Source: a bacterium (GTDB taxonomy: Bacteria > SZUA-79 > Acidulodesulfobacterales > Acidulodesulfobacteraceae). From it: a stretch of 64,000 nucleotides of DNA. Under the pieces are notes generated by a model. That model was not told the DNA's origin and did not search any database. It saw nothing but the letters and a program-made list of their open reading frames with translations. Of this stretch, positions 39,112-48,936 are shown in pieces (the first letter of the stretch is position 1; each line of letters starts with the position of its first letter). The DNA is taken from NCBI GenBank assembly GCA_021777135.1, contig JAJYDX010000001.1:124001-188000 (forward strand). The letters are read 5' to 3'. Position numbers and translations under genes: made by a program.

Positions 39112-39393
39112 AATAAATTACCTCTTTCATTAGCTTAAATAATTAAAATAGAACATCTTTTAAATATAATATACCACAAAAAATAAAAAAATTATTACAA
39201 TTGTAAAATATTTTTCCTTATATAGGCAAAAATATATTATTAAGATTGCAGCATCCGCCGAGTTATAAAATTTCATATAATTAATTTGAATAAAGCCATT
39301 TCTCCCCTTAAACTTTTAAACTTAAAATTAATATTGTATAATATAAAAATGTGTAAAAATTTAATTTATATTTTTAATTAATCAGCAAAACTT
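39112..39393. other. 282-bp AT-rich gap between the lipoprotein and the PBP gene
   Basis: This is the divergent promoter region between the lipoprotein (minus) and the PBP (plus). On the minus strand TGGTATATT at 39173-39168 is an extended -10-like element for the lipoprotein. No RNA gene or hairpin terminator is apparent. Confidence 0.4.
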
Positions 39394-41781
39394 ATGACAG
39401 CAAACAATAGAACGTATAATAAGAAAGATAATAAAAATAAACCAAAAAAAAATAAACATAAATTATTCAAATTAATTTTTGCCGGTCTTTTTATATTAAT
39501 TTTTGCCCCGATAGTAATTTTTGTAATATTATACTTTCTTCTTGCTTCTTCCGTTCCAAATATAGTTTCACTTAAAGACTACCACCCAAAGGAAGTTAAT
39601 TACGTTTATTCGTCCAGCGGTAAATTAGTTGGTTATCTTGGGTCCGTCAACAGGGAGGTGGTTCCATTTTCGGATATCCCGCTGCAGGTGAGAGAAGCGT
39701 TCTTAGCGGCGGAAGATAAAAATTTTTATAATCAAGGCCCGCTTGACTATAAAGCTATAGCAAGAGCCTTTATTGTCAACCTTATGTCTGGACACATCGT
39801 TGAAGGCGGCTCGACGATAACCCAACAGGTGGCAAAAACACTTCTGGTGCCTTATGAAAGAACCTATATATGGAAACTGCGCGAAGCTATTTTAGCCTAC
39901 AGGGTTGCTGATAATTTATCTAAAAACGATATTTTAGATATTTATCTGAATCAAATTTATCTCGGAAACAATGCATATGGAATACAGGCAGCTTCATTGA
40001 CATATTTCGGGGTTCCCGTTTGGAAATTAAACTTATCTCAGGCCGCAATGCTAGGCGGGCTTCCGCAGGCGCCATCCTTTTTGGACCCGTATATTCATTT
40101 TAAAGACGCAAAAAGAAGGCAGAAATATGTACTTGAACAAATGGCAAACGATGGTTTTATAACAAAAACGCAGGCTAAAACCGCATACGATACAAAGCTT
40201 GTTTTTCATAATTTTTTTAAATATTACGGCGTAGCCCCTTATTATCTTGCCTATATAAAGCAGGATATTATAAATAAATACGGCAAAGCAGTTTACAAAG
40301 AGGGTGGACTCAGGGTATACGCGGCTTTAAGCGCGCGAGCCCAGCGTTACGCACGTCAAGCTGTAAAAAGCGGCTTGACAGAACTTTCCCACAAATACGG
40401 TTATGCCGGACCTATAAAAAAGCTTAATTATCGTGAAATGCTTAATAAAATTAATGATGAAAAAAGCCGTATAAATTATTTATATAAAGACGGTCTTTAT
40501 AAAGGATTTGTTACCGGAACTTCTAAAAATGGGCATAAAGCTTACGTAGCGGTAGGAAAATTCAGGGGAATATTGCCATTATCAAATATGAAGTGGGCTT
40601 CGCATTTTCAGCGCTATGTTTATTACACGTATAGAACTATTAGTGACGTTAATCAGGTTTTAAAGCCGGGATATGAAATATTGGTTAAATTTGACGGTTA
40701 CGACAAAAACGGTACGCCGGTTTTTTCTTTAGAGGAAAAGAATATTATAGAAGGCGCTTTAATTTCTTTAGACCCTAAAAACGGTTTTGTTAAAGCAATG
40801 GTTGGCGGGCATAGCTTTAGTCAAACTCAGTTTAACAGGGCGCTTTACGCAAAAAGGCAGACTGGTTCGGCTTTTAAGCCTATAGTTTACGCAGAGGCAT
40901 TAACCCTTGGATATACCCCATCCTCTATTATTAATAATACTCCTGTAATATATCCTACCGGAGTTCCCGGCAAATATTACAAGCCGCACAACTTTTCACG
41001 CAGATTCACAGGACCAACGACTCTTTTGATAGGACTTGCGCATTCTATAGACGTTGTCGCCGTTAAACTTTTGCAAAAAGTCGGTGTAAATAAAGTAGCA
41101 GATTTGGCTAATGAAATGGGAATACATCATGTTGTAAAAAATTTAACTATGGCACTGGGGTCGTCTAGCGTCAGTCTTATAGATTTAACGGATGCCTACA
41201 CGGCTTTTGCAAACGCTGGAAAAGAATGCAAGCCGGTTTTTATTATTAAGATTTTAACTCCTGGAGGTAAAATCTTATATGGTTATAAGCCGGAATGCAA
41301 ACAGGTTTTATCTCCGCAAGTTGCATACGTTCTGACGAATATGCTTGAAAGAGTTATTACTAACGGAACCGGAGTCACTATTTCCAACATAAGGAAGATT
41401 ACCCCTTACGTAGCCGGGAAAACGGGTTCTTCGAGCCAATACAGGGATGGAATATTCATGGGTTACACTTCTTCATTGGTAACCGGAGTGTGGACGGGTT
41501 TAGACGATTTTCATTCAATGGGCAGATTTATGGTCGGCGCTATCACAGCTGCACCTATATGGGACGCCTATATGTCAAAAGCCCTCAATATTTATCCTCC
41601 CGAAGCATTCGCAATACCTAAAGGAGTTGTTTTTGCAGAAATTAATCCGCAAACCGGTCTCATTGCGGATTCAACCTATAAAGACCCGGTGCTTATGCCT
41701 TATGTTGCCGGAACCGAGCCGACAATCGTTAAAAAACATAAAAAGATTAATAACCCACAGTCTTTCTTTGGATTATTTTAG
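39394..41781 (+). CDS. mrcA: Class A penicillin-binding protein 1A
   Basis: A 795-aa bifunctional peptidoglycan synthase. It has a cytoplasmic Lys-rich N-terminus, one membrane helix (about 28-50) and a transglycosylase domain with the catalytic Glu in AAEDKNFYNQGPLDYKA (about residue 105) and GGSTITQQVAKTL. The transpeptidase domain shows the Ser-x-x-Lys motif RQTGSAFKPIVYAEA (about 490) and KTGSSSQYRDG (about 675). An OB-like insert lies between the two domains (about 290-440). It builds the cell wall on the periplasmic side. Confidence 0.95.
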   Translation: MTANNRTYNKKDNKNKPKKNKHKLFKLIFAGLFILIFAPIVIFVILYFLLASSVPNIVSLKDYHPKEVNYVYSSSGKLVGYLGSVNREVVPFSDIPLQVREAFLAAEDKNFYNQGPLDYKAIARAFIVNLMSGHIVEGGSTITQQVAKTLLVPYERTYIWKLREAILAYRVADNLSKNDILDIYLNQIYLGNNAYGIQAASLTYFGVPVWKLNLSQAAMLGGLPQAPSFLDPYIHFKDAKRRQKYVLEQMANDGFITKTQAKTAYDTKLVFHNFFKYYGVAPYYLAYIKQDIINKYGKAVYKEGGLRVYAALSARAQRYARQAVKSGLTELSHKYGYAGPIKKLNYREMLNKINDEKSRINYLYKDGLYKGFVTGTSKNGHKAYVAVGKFRGILPLSNMKWASHFQRYVYYTYRTISDVNQVLKPGYEILVKFDGYDKNGTPVFSLEEKNIIEGALISLDPKNGFVKAMVGGHSFSQTQFNRALYAKRQTGSAFKPIVYAEALTLGYTPSSIINNTPVIYPTGVPGKYYKPHNFSRRFTGPTTLLIGLAHSIDVVAVKLLQKVGVNKVADLANEMGIHHVVKNLTMALGSSSVSLIDLTDAYTAFANAGKECKPVFIIKILTPGGKILYGYKPECKQVLSPQVAYVLTNMLERVITNGTGVTISNIRKITPYVAGKTGSSSQYRDGIFMGYTSSLVTGVWTGLDDFHSMGRFMVGAITAAPIWDAYMSKALNIYPPEAFAIPKGVVFAEINPQTGLIADSTYKDPVLMPYVAGTEPTIVKKHKKINNPQSFFGLF

Positions 41782-41797
41782 GATTACGTATAAATAA

Positions 41798-42811
41798 ATG
41801 GATAAATATAAACCCTTAATTGATAATTTTGGCAGGCAGATAAAATATTTAAGAATAAGCGTAACCGACAGATGCAACTTAAGATGCGTTTACTGTATGC
41901 CCGAAAACGGGGTTACGCCGTTAAGTCACGATGAGGTAATTTCTTACGAGGATATTTTAAGGCTGGTAAATATTCTTTCGAAGCACGGTGTGAATAAGAT
42001 AAGGGTTACCGGAGGAGAGCCATTGGTAAGAAAAGGCATGACCGGTCTTATAAAAAATATTAGCGGCATAAAAGGCATAAAAGATATTTCTATGACCACA
42101 AATGGAGTCCTGCTGGAAAAATATGCTCTGGAACTTTATAATATCGGGCTTAGAAGAATAAATATAAGCCTTGATTCTTTAAACGAGGAAAAATTTTTCC
42201 GTATTACTAGGACAGGCAGCTTAAAAGACGTTTTAAGCGGCATAAAACTTGTAAAAAAAAAAGGTTTTAATCCGATAAAAATAAATACCGTTTTAATAAG
42301 AGGAATAAATGACGACGAAATAATAGATTTCGTTAATTTTGCAAAAGAGTTTGGGCTTAATTTAAGATTTATCGAATATATGCCTATAGGCGGAAATATT
42401 GCCGAAGCGGTATCGTCTAAGGAAACAATAGAAAAAATTAAGTCTAAGTTTACCGATTTTGGTCCTGTTAGTGCAGGAAAAACAACTGCTTACGACGGGG
42501 TAAGCCGTTCATTCGGTTTCAAGGACGGCAAAGCAGTAATAGGTTTTATAAGCCCTTTGTCGGAGCATTTTTGCGGGGACTGCAACAGGTTGAGGCTTAC
42601 GGCATCGGGTAATTTGAGGCCATGCCTTTTTTACGATAATGAGTATAATATTAAAAACATTTTAAAAGAAAACAATGATGATGATGAAGTTTTTGAAAAG
42701 ATTTCAGATATTATAAAATTAAAACTTTTTAAGCATAACTTTGATATGAAAACTAATAACCGGGAGTGTTTATCATGGGCTAACGATTTTATGAACGGGA
42801 TAGGCGGATAA
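41798..42811 (+). CDS. moaA: GTP 3',8-cyclase (molybdenum cofactor synthesis)
   Basis: A 337-aa radical SAM enzyme for the first step of molybdopterin synthesis. The N-terminal cluster is C26-x3-C30-x2-C33 (DRCNLRCVYCMPENG). The C-terminal cluster region has CGDCNRLRLTASGNLRPCLF, and the protein ends in the essential Gly-Gly (MNGIGG). It supports the molybdoenzyme at 5197-7239. It is 16 bp after the PBP gene, and the other moa genes are not in the window. Confidence 0.96.
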   Translation: MDKYKPLIDNFGRQIKYLRISVTDRCNLRCVYCMPENGVTPLSHDEVISYEDILRLVNILSKHGVNKIRVTGGEPLVRKGMTGLIKNISGIKGIKDISMTTNGVLLEKYALELYNIGLRRINISLDSLNEEKFFRITRTGSLKDVLSGIKLVKKKGFNPIKINTVLIRGINDDEIIDFVNFAKEFGLNLRFIEYMPIGGNIAEAVSSKETIEKIKSKFTDFGPVSAGKTTAYDGVSRSFGFKDGKAVIGFISPLSEHFCGDCNRLRLTASGNLRPCLFYDNEYNIKNILKENNDDDEVFEKISDIIKLKLFKHNFDMKTNNRECLSWANDFMNGIGG

Positions 42812-42857
42812 AAAACCATAACAATACTCAAAATATAATAAGACAAGGAGAAAAATT

Positions 42858-45284
42858 TTGGATCAAAAGAGCATTATCAACATTAATATCGAAGACGAGA
42901 TGAGGCAGTCGTATTTAGACTACGCAATGAGCGTTATTATAGGCAGGGCGCTTCCAGAAGTCAAGGACGGCTTAAAGCCGGTTCATAGAAGGATTCTTTT
43001 TGCCATGAACGATATCGGCAATGATTTTAACAAGCCTTATAAAAAATCAGCAAGAATCGTCGGAGACGTTATAGGCAAGTATCATCCGCACGGCGATGCA
43101 GCGGTTTATGATGCGACGGTCAGAATGGCACAGGATTTCTCCTTGAGATATCCGCTTGTGGACGGACAAGGAAATTTCGGCTCTATAGACGGAGATCCGC
43201 CTGCAGCAATGCGATACACTGAAATCAGGATGACCAAGCTTTCATCGTTTTTATTAGACGATATAGATTTTGAAACGGTTGATTTTATTCCTAACTATGA
43301 CGGCTCGTTAAAAGAACCTTCGGTTTTGCCGGCCAAGTTTCCGAACCTGCTTGTCAACGGCTCATCGGGTATAGCCGTAGGAATGTCTTCTAATATACCC
43401 CCGCATAATCTTACGGAATCCATAGATGCAACCCTTCATTTTATAGATAATTCGGATTGCGGTATAGATGAATTAAAAAACATAATAAAAGGACCGGATT
43501 TTCCTACCGGAGGAATAATTTACGGCTATTCAGGAATAAATAACTATTTTAATACAGGAAGAGGACTTGTTAAGGTAAGGGCAAGGCATCACTTTGAAAA
43601 AGCAAAAATAATCATTACGGAAATACCTTATCAGGTAAACAAGTCAAAGATACTTGAACGCATAGCCGAATTAGTTAAGGAAAAAAAGATAGAAGGAATA
43701 TCCGACCTCAGGGACGAATCAGACAGAGAAGGGATGAGGGTAGTTATAGAATTAAAGAGAGACGCAAACGAAACTGTAGTAATGAATAACCTTTTTAAGC
43801 ATACGCAGCTGGAAGAAACATTTGGAGTAATTTTTCTTGCTATAGTGAATAACCAACCAAAAATATTAAACATCAAGGATATGCTGTCCCTTTTTGTTGA
43901 TTTCAGGAAAGAAGTAGTTATAAAAAGGACGATGTTCGAATTAAAAAAGGCTGAAGCGCGTTTGCATATATTGGAGGCTTTCAAAGTCGTCGCCCAAAAT
44001 ATTGATGAAGTCATAGAGCTTATCAAGACTTCTGAATCCCCGTCCGTCGCAAAAGAACGGCTTATGCAAAAATATAGTTTTTCTGATATTCAGGCTCGCG
44101 CGGTCCTAGATTTAAAATTAGAAAAAATTACCAATTTAGAGCGTGAACATATAATTAAAGAATACGAAGAAATACTCGACAAAGTGAAAAAACTAAGGGA
44201 ACTTCTCGCTAGCGAGAAGTTAATAAAAGACGTAATAAAAGAAGAACTTAAACTTATCAGGGATAAATTCGGAGATTCCAGAAAAACAGAAATAGTTCAG
44301 GAAGAAAACGAAACAGCTCTTATAGACCTTATTCCTAACGAAGCCATGATAGTTATGATGACGGAGAACGGATATATTAAAAGAACCAAGCTTTCTATCT
44401 TTAAGGCCCAAAATAGGGGAGGCAAGGGGCAAACTGGCATAAAATCTAAAGAAGAAGATTTTGTAGCAAACTCTTTTTGCGCAAATACCCATGATAATAT
44501 TTTGTTTATAACAAATTTTGGAAGCGCCTATAAATTAAATGTTTACGATATTCCGGAAACACTTAAAACCTCCAAGGGCAAGCCCATAGTAAATCTTCTT
44601 AATTTAAAAGAAAAAGAAACAATCTCGTCTGTGCTTCCGATAGAAAATTTTGATGAAAACTGCTCTATTTTTATTGCGACGAAAAACGGGCAGATTATAA
44701 AAACTTCGCTAGACAAATTTGCTAATATCAGGAAAAACGGTCTTATTGCTATAAAGCTCAAGGAAGGCGATGAAGTAATTAGTACGCGTATCGCCGATAA
44801 TAAAGTTAAAAATCAGCTCGTTACTATAGCCACAAAAATGGGAAAATCGATTTGCGCTGGCATAGACGGCTTTAGAACGCTTGGCAGGGGGGCGATGGGA
44901 GTAAGAGGAATAAGGCTTTCTAAAAACGATTCCGTTGTTTCCATGGATCTACTTTCTTCTGAAAACGACTATCTAATAGCTATAACCGAAAAAGGTTACG
45001 GCAAAAAAACTATAATGACGGAATTCAGAAAACAAAGCAGAGGCGGAAAAGGAATAATTGCCATTAAAACCGGACAGAGAAATGGATTTGTAGTTTCGGT
45101 GCTCAAAGCTTCGGGAGATAATGATATAATATTAATAACTTCGAATGGGAAAATAATCCGCATTAACGAGTCGAACTTAAGAAGCATCGGAAGGAATACT
45201 ATGGGCGTAAAATTAGTTAATCTTGACGAAAATGAAAGAGTCGTCAGCGCGATGATATCGGCAAATGAAATGATTGAAGAATGA
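42858..45284 (+). CDS. gyrA: DNA gyrase subunit A
   Basis: An 808-aa gyrase subunit with the catalytic tyrosine in [11 protein letters not shown] (about residue 120). A TTG start at 42858 is chosen because AAGGAG lies 8 bp upstream and the protein starts [27 protein letters not shown]. The C-terminal pinwheel domain begins after about residue 500, with GyrA-box-like [10 protein letters not shown]. It partners GyrB at 17976. Confidence 0.96.
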   Translation: MDQKSIININIEDEMRQSYLDYAMSVIIGRALPEVKDGLKPVHRRILFAMNDIGNDFNKPYKKSARIVGDVIGKYHPHGDAAVYDATVRMAQDFSLRYPLVDGQGNFGSIDGDPPAAMRYTEIRMTKLSSFLLDDIDFETVDFIPNYDGSLKEPSVLPAKFPNLLVNGSSGIAVGMSSNIPPHNLTESIDATLHFIDNSDCGIDELKNIIKGPDFPTGGIIYGYSGINNYFNTGRGLVKVRARHHFEKAKIIITEIPYQVNKSKILERIAELVKEKKIEGISDLRDESDREGMRVVIELKRDANETVVMNNLFKHTQLEETFGVIFLAIVNNQPKILNIKDMLSLFVDFRKEVVIKRTMFELKKAEARLHILEAFKVVAQNIDEVIELIKTSESPSVAKERLMQKYSFSDIQARAVLDLKLEKITNLEREHIIKEYEEILDKVKKLRELLASEKLIKDVIKEELKLIRDKFGDSRKTEIVQEENETALIDLIPNEAMIVMMTENGYIKRTKLSIFKAQNRGGKGQTGIKSKEEDFVANSFCANTHDNILFITNFGSAYKLNVYDIPETLKTSKGKPIVNLLNLKEKETISSVLPIENFDENCSIFIATKNGQIIKTSLDKFANIRKNGLIAIKLKEGDEVISTRIADNKVKNQLVTIATKMGKSICAGIDGFRTLGRGAMGVRGIRLSKNDSVVSMDLLSSENDYLIAITEKGYGKKTIMTEFRKQSRGGKGIIAIKTGQRNGFVVSVLKASGDNDIILITSNGKIIRINESNLRSIGRNTMGVKLVNLDENERVVSAMISANEMIEE

Positions 45285-45315
45285 GTGTTTGCGAAGAGAA
45301 CCGGAGAATATAAAT

Positions 45316-46338
45316 ATGAATAAATCCGTAGGTATAATAGGTTCTGGAAGTTTTGGAACGGCCCTGGCCGTTAATTTTTCAAAATTTGCGGAGAGGGTTT
45401 ATTTAAAATGCAGAAACAAAGAACTTGCCGAAGAAATAAAAACGAAGAGATATAACGAGTATTATCTAAAAGGTGTTCGTTTAGATGAAAATATTATAAT
45501 AACTGATGATTATAATGATGTTTTTGAAAACTGCCGCATTATATTCCTTGCGGTTCCATCTTTCGGACTGAAAGCCTGTTTGATGGAAATAAAAAAATAT
45601 GAGGATAAATTTAACCTCAATGATTTTATATTTATAAATACTGCAAAAGGATTGGGCGATGAATCTATGAACTTGCCCAACGAGGTCTTTGAAAGTATAC
45701 TCGGCGCCCCCATGCTTCAAAGATATGCGGTTTTAAGCGGTCCGAGTTTTGCGGCTGAAGTTTCTAGACATCTCCCTGCCGCTGTCTGCGTAGCATCGTT
45801 TAACGATAAAATCTTAGAAGAATTAAAAAGTTTTTTTAAAAATATAATAAACTTCAGGATATATACTTTAAACGACGTTAAGGGTGTAGAATTAGGCGGG
45901 GCTTTAAAAAATATTATCGCTCTTGCCGCCGGCATATCCGATGGACTTGGACTAGGAAATAACGCAAGGGCAGCTCTTTTAACCCGCGGAATTGTTGAAA
46001 TAACAAGGTTTGGTGAGGCCCTAGGTGCTGAAAGATTAACCTTTACAGGGCTTTCCGGTCTCGGCGATCTAATGCTGACTGCCGCATCCGATTTAAGTAG
46101 AAACAGGACAGTTGGAATAAGAATTGGAAAAGGCGAAAGCATAAGTTCAATTTTAAGCGGAATGAAGATGGTTGCCGAAGGTGTTGCCACGGCTAAATCG
46201 GTTCATAAAATAAGTAAAGAAAAAAATATATATATGCCTATAACCGATGTAGTCTATTCAGTTATTTACGAAAAACTCAAACCCGAAGATGCTATAATTA
46301 AACTTTTAGAAAGAGATATAAAAGACGAGTTTGTCTAA
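45316..46338 (+). CDS. gpsA: Glycerol-3-phosphate dehydrogenase [NAD(P)+]
   Basis: A 340-aa enzyme that makes sn-glycerol 3-phosphate for phospholipids. The chosen start is the ATG at 45316 (MNKSVGIIGSGSFGTALAVNF), preceded by CCGGAGA; the longer reading would begin inside gyrA. The GSGSFGTALA motif binds NAD(P). The catalytic Lys is in ELGGALKNIIALAAGISDGLGLGNNARAAL. The end GLGDLMLTAASDLSRNR is typical. Confidence 0.95.
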   Translation: MNKSVGIIGSGSFGTALAVNFSKFAERVYLKCRNKELAEEIKTKRYNEYYLKGVRLDENIIITDDYNDVFENCRIIFLAVPSFGLKACLMEIKKYEDKFNLNDFIFINTAKGLGDESMNLPNEVFESILGAPMLQRYAVLSGPSFAAEVSRHLPAAVCVASFNDKILEELKSFFKNIINFRIYTLNDVKGVELGGALKNIIALAAGISDGLGLGNNARAALLTRGIVEITRFGEALGAERLTFTGLSGLGDLMLTAASDLSRNRTVGIRIGKGESISSILSGMKMVAEGVATAKSVHKISKEKNIYMPITDVVYSVIYEKLKPEDAIIKLLERDIKDEFV

Positions 46339-46351
46339 TGGGAGAATTATT

Positions 46352-46774
46352 ATGGGAATAAAGCTGGAGCATATAAAAGATTTGCAATTCAAAGCTTATT
46401 CGGACAAAGATAACGGCTATTCGGTTTTATTAGACACTTCTAAAGAAGTCGGTGGAAGCGACGAAGGCATAAAGCCTACCGATTTAATACTTGCGGGGCT
46501 TGCAGGGTGTAGCTCAATGGATATAGTTTCTATATTAAAAAAGAAAAAGCAGAATATAACAAGTTATAAAGTTAATGTTACAGGTGAAAGGGCAGAAAGT
46601 CACCCGCGCGTTTTTACAAAAATTTTTATAATTTATGAAATTAAAGGCGAAAATATAGATGAACAGGCGGTAAAAAGAGCCGTGGAATTATCTAAAGACA
46701 AATATTGCAGCGTATGGGCTATGTTAAAAAATTCAGTAGATATAGAATGGTCATATAAAATCGAAAATTGTTAG
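46352..46774 (+). CDS. OsmC-family protein
   Basis: A 140-aa protein of the OsmC/Ohr superfamily, whose members reduce organic or inorganic peroxides with two cysteines. Visible features are LAGLAGCSSMDIVSILKKKKQNI, which places one Cys in the usual helix, and YCSVWAMLKNSVDIEWSYKI with a second Cys. The start chosen is the ATG at 46352 preceded by GGGAGA. Peroxide defence is the family role, not shown here. Confidence 0.85.
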   Translation: MGIKLEHIKDLQFKAYSDKDNGYSVLLDTSKEVGGSDEGIKPTDLILAGLAGCSSMDIVSILKKKKQNITSYKVNVTGERAESHPRVFTKIFIIYEIKGENIDEQAVKRAVELSKDKYCSVWAMLKNSVDIEWSYKIENC

Positions 46775-46852
46775 AATAATTTAATAATTTAATATGATAT
46801 GGGGAATTACTTAGGTCTGTCTCAATAAAATAAAATTACAGAGGCGATTAAT

Positions 46853-47425
46853 ATGGTGCATTTTGATTTAACGGAAGATGAAAAATCTATCCTCTTAAAA
46901 ATAGCAAGGAAATCAATAGAAGACAACTTTAATAAAAGCGCGGACCAGTTTATCGGTTCTAAAGAGCTGACATCTTCTCTGACGGATAACCTTAAAACCA
47001 AAGCGGGTGTATTTGTAACTCTTAAAACCGTAGTGGAACAGCTAAGGGGGTGCATAGGCAATTTTAATTTCGACATCCCGGTTTATCAAAATGTTTATAA
47101 TATGGCAAAAGAAGCGGCTTTCAGCGATCCGAGATTTATGCCTCTAAATAGCGACGAACTTCAAAAAATAAAAATCGAGATATCGGTTTTAACGCCTCTT
47201 GAAAAGATATATGATTTCGACAATATAGAAATCGGGAAACACGGTTTATATTTAATAAAAGGACCGTACCACGGAGTACTGCTTCCTCAAGTGGCTACTG
47301 AATTCAATATGAACAAAGAGGGTTTTTTAGAAGCGGTTTCCAATAAAGCAGGTCTTCCGTCTGACGCCTATAAAACAGGTTCTGATATATACACGTTTTC
47401 AGCTATAGTATTTGGAGAAGATTAA
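46853..47425 (+). CDS. AMMECR1-domain protein
   Basis: A 190-aa protein of the AMMECR1 family. The signature LRGCIGNFNFDIPVYQNVYNMAKEAAFSDPRF and the segment SVLTPLEKIYDFDNIEIGKHGL are diagnostic. The molecular function is unknown; in anaerobes it often sits with radical SAM or MEMO-like genes. It ends 1 base into the next gene, so it is likely co-translated with the siroheme dehydrogenase. Confidence 0.88.
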   Translation: MVHFDLTEDEKSILLKIARKSIEDNFNKSADQFIGSKELTSSLTDNLKTKAGVFVTLKTVVEQLRGCIGNFNFDIPVYQNVYNMAKEAAFSDPRFMPLNSDELQKIKIEISVLTPLEKIYDFDNIEIGKHGLYLIKGPYHGVLLPQVATEFNMNKEGFLEAVSNKAGLPSDAYKTGSDIYTFSAIVFGED

Positions 47426-48081
47426 TGAAATATTATCCTGTCAACCTTAATATTTCTGGCAAAAGAGTTCTTGTAGTAGGAGGCGGTATGGTCGCTACGA
47501 GAAAAGTCGAAAGACTATTAGAAAGAGGAGCGGACATAATACTTGTTGCTCCTGAAATATCGAACGAAATAAAAGAATTCATTAAAAAATCTAAATTAAA
47601 ATGGACTGAAAGGACATATAGGGTTGGCGACGAAAAAGGCATGTTTGCAGTTTTTTGCGCAGTTTCTGCTGAAAAAAAGAACTTAAAGATGGAAGATGGA
47701 CTTTTTAAGCGATGCGTTAAAAAAAATATTTTAATCAATATTGCAGATAAACCTGAATTTTGCACTTTCACACTTCCGGCACTAGTTTCCAGGGGGGAAT
47801 TTGATATCGCAGTTTTTACAAGCGGACACAGTCCAAGGCTTGCCAGAAAAATAAGGGAAGATCTGGAAAAGGTTTACGGAGAAGAATACAATACATATGT
47901 TAAAATTCTAGGATTTATTAGAAAAGAAATTAAAATGAAAAAATATTCTCAGAGAATAAATGAAAAAATATTCGACGAATTAATAAATTCCGACCTTTTT
48001 GAACTTGTGAAAGATAAAAAATTTTCAGATGTCAGTCTTTTTATAAGCGATTTTCTTAAGAGGGCATCAAATTATGCTTAA
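47425..48081 (+). CDS. sirC: Precorrin-2 dehydrogenase (siroheme synthesis)
   Basis: A 218-aa NAD-dependent dehydrogenase equivalent to the N-terminal part of CysG/Met8. The start ISGKRVLVVGGGMVATRKVERLLERGADIILVAPEIS holds the nucleotide-binding loop. The middle shows SPRLARKIREDLEKVYGEEYN, which is typical of CysG. It oxidises precorrin-2 to sirohydrochlorin. It belongs to a tight operon with hemX-like, hemA, hemC, cobA-hemD and ahb genes, so siroheme is probably destined for heme synthesis. It overlaps the previous gene by 1 bp and the next by 8 bp. Confidence 0.9.
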   Translation: MKYYPVNLNISGKRVLVVGGGMVATRKVERLLERGADIILVAPEISNEIKEFIKKSKLKWTERTYRVGDEKGMFAVFCAVSAEKKNLKMEDGLFKRCVKKNILINIADKPEFCTFTLPALVSRGEFDIAVFTSGHSPRLARKIREDLEKVYGEEYNTYVKILGFIRKEIKMKKYSQRINEKIFDELINSDLFELVKDKKFSDVSLFISDFLKRASNYA

Positions 48082-48919
48082 AGAGCTATATTTAGTCCCG
48101 GCAGCAGTATATATATTTTCTTACGCTCTCCTTTTGTTTAAGGAAAAGAAAACGTACAAAGCCTTCATTTCTATAATTTATACCGGTTTTGTCTTACAAA
48201 CGTTAATATTTTTTATATTTTTGATTATAAAAGGACTCACACTGCCAGTCCATATCGACAGGTTTGTATTTTTTAATGCATGGATATTAATGTTTATAGT
48301 TGTGCTGTTCAGCCTTTTTTATAAAGTAGAATATATTCTTCTATACATTACGCCTTTAGTAGCAATAAATTTGTTGGTAGGTTTTTTCGTTCCTCATATT
48401 CATTTAAGGCCCGTTATATTGAATGTTGATAAAGCGATTTTATTCACGCATATATTGCTTATATTGATAGGCGATTCTCTTTTTGCTCTTGCTTTTATAG
48501 TTTCTTTAATATATATTTTTCAGGAAAGAAAAATTAAGAACAAGAAGAACCTTAAGCTATTTGACAAGAAAGATGTTCAGATTTCTACAGCTTTGCATCA
48601 GGGAGGCGGATATAATTTAGAATTATTAGATAATATTAATTATCAATGTTTAAAAATAGGATTTCCATTTATAACTGTAGGCATAATAATGGGCATATAC
48701 CTTTCAGGCACTTTATTTAAAACTTTCATAATAATAAAACCCATAGAGATTATATCTTTAATAACTTGGTTAATTTACGCTGTTCTCCTTCACGAGAGGA
48801 TGGCAAAGGGCATGAGAGGAAAAAGAGCGGCTATTTTTAGCGTTGCCGGCTTTTTACTTATACTTTTTAGTTTAAGTTTTTCTTTTTATTTATTTCCGGC
48901 ATTTCACGGATTAAAGTAA
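48074..48919 (+). CDS. hemX: HemX/CcsA-like heme-handling membrane protein
   Basis: A 281-aa protein with eight predicted membrane helices that resembles HemX and the CcsA/ResC cytochrome c assembly family. Conserved histidines appear in HILLILIGDSLFALAF and VLLHERMAKGMRGKRAAIFSVAGFLL. The gene lies just before hemA, which is the usual hemX position in Firmicutes and some deltaproteobacteria, where it tunes HemA levels. It might also take part in cytochrome c biogenesis. The family is moderately certain. Confidence 0.75.
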   Translation: MLKELYLVPAAVYIFSYALLLFKEKKTYKAFISIIYTGFVLQTLIFFIFLIIKGLTLPVHIDRFVFFNAWILMFIVVLFSLFYKVEYILLYITPLVAINLLVGFFVPHIHLRPVILNVDKAILFTHILLILIGDSLFALAFIVSLIYIFQERKIKNKKNLKLFDKKDVQISTALHQGGGYNLELLDNINYQCLKIGFPFITVGIIMGIYLSGTLFKTFIIIKPIEIISLITWLIYAVLLHERMAKGMRGKRAAIFSVAGFLLILFSLSFSFYLFPAFHGLK

Positions 48920-48936
48920 TTTTAAAATTAAACAAT

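Noticed and set aside
46812-46821. 10-mer TAGGTCTGTC shared with 52975-52984
   Set aside because: A single shared 10-mer in two gaps can arise by chance, and the surroundings do not align.
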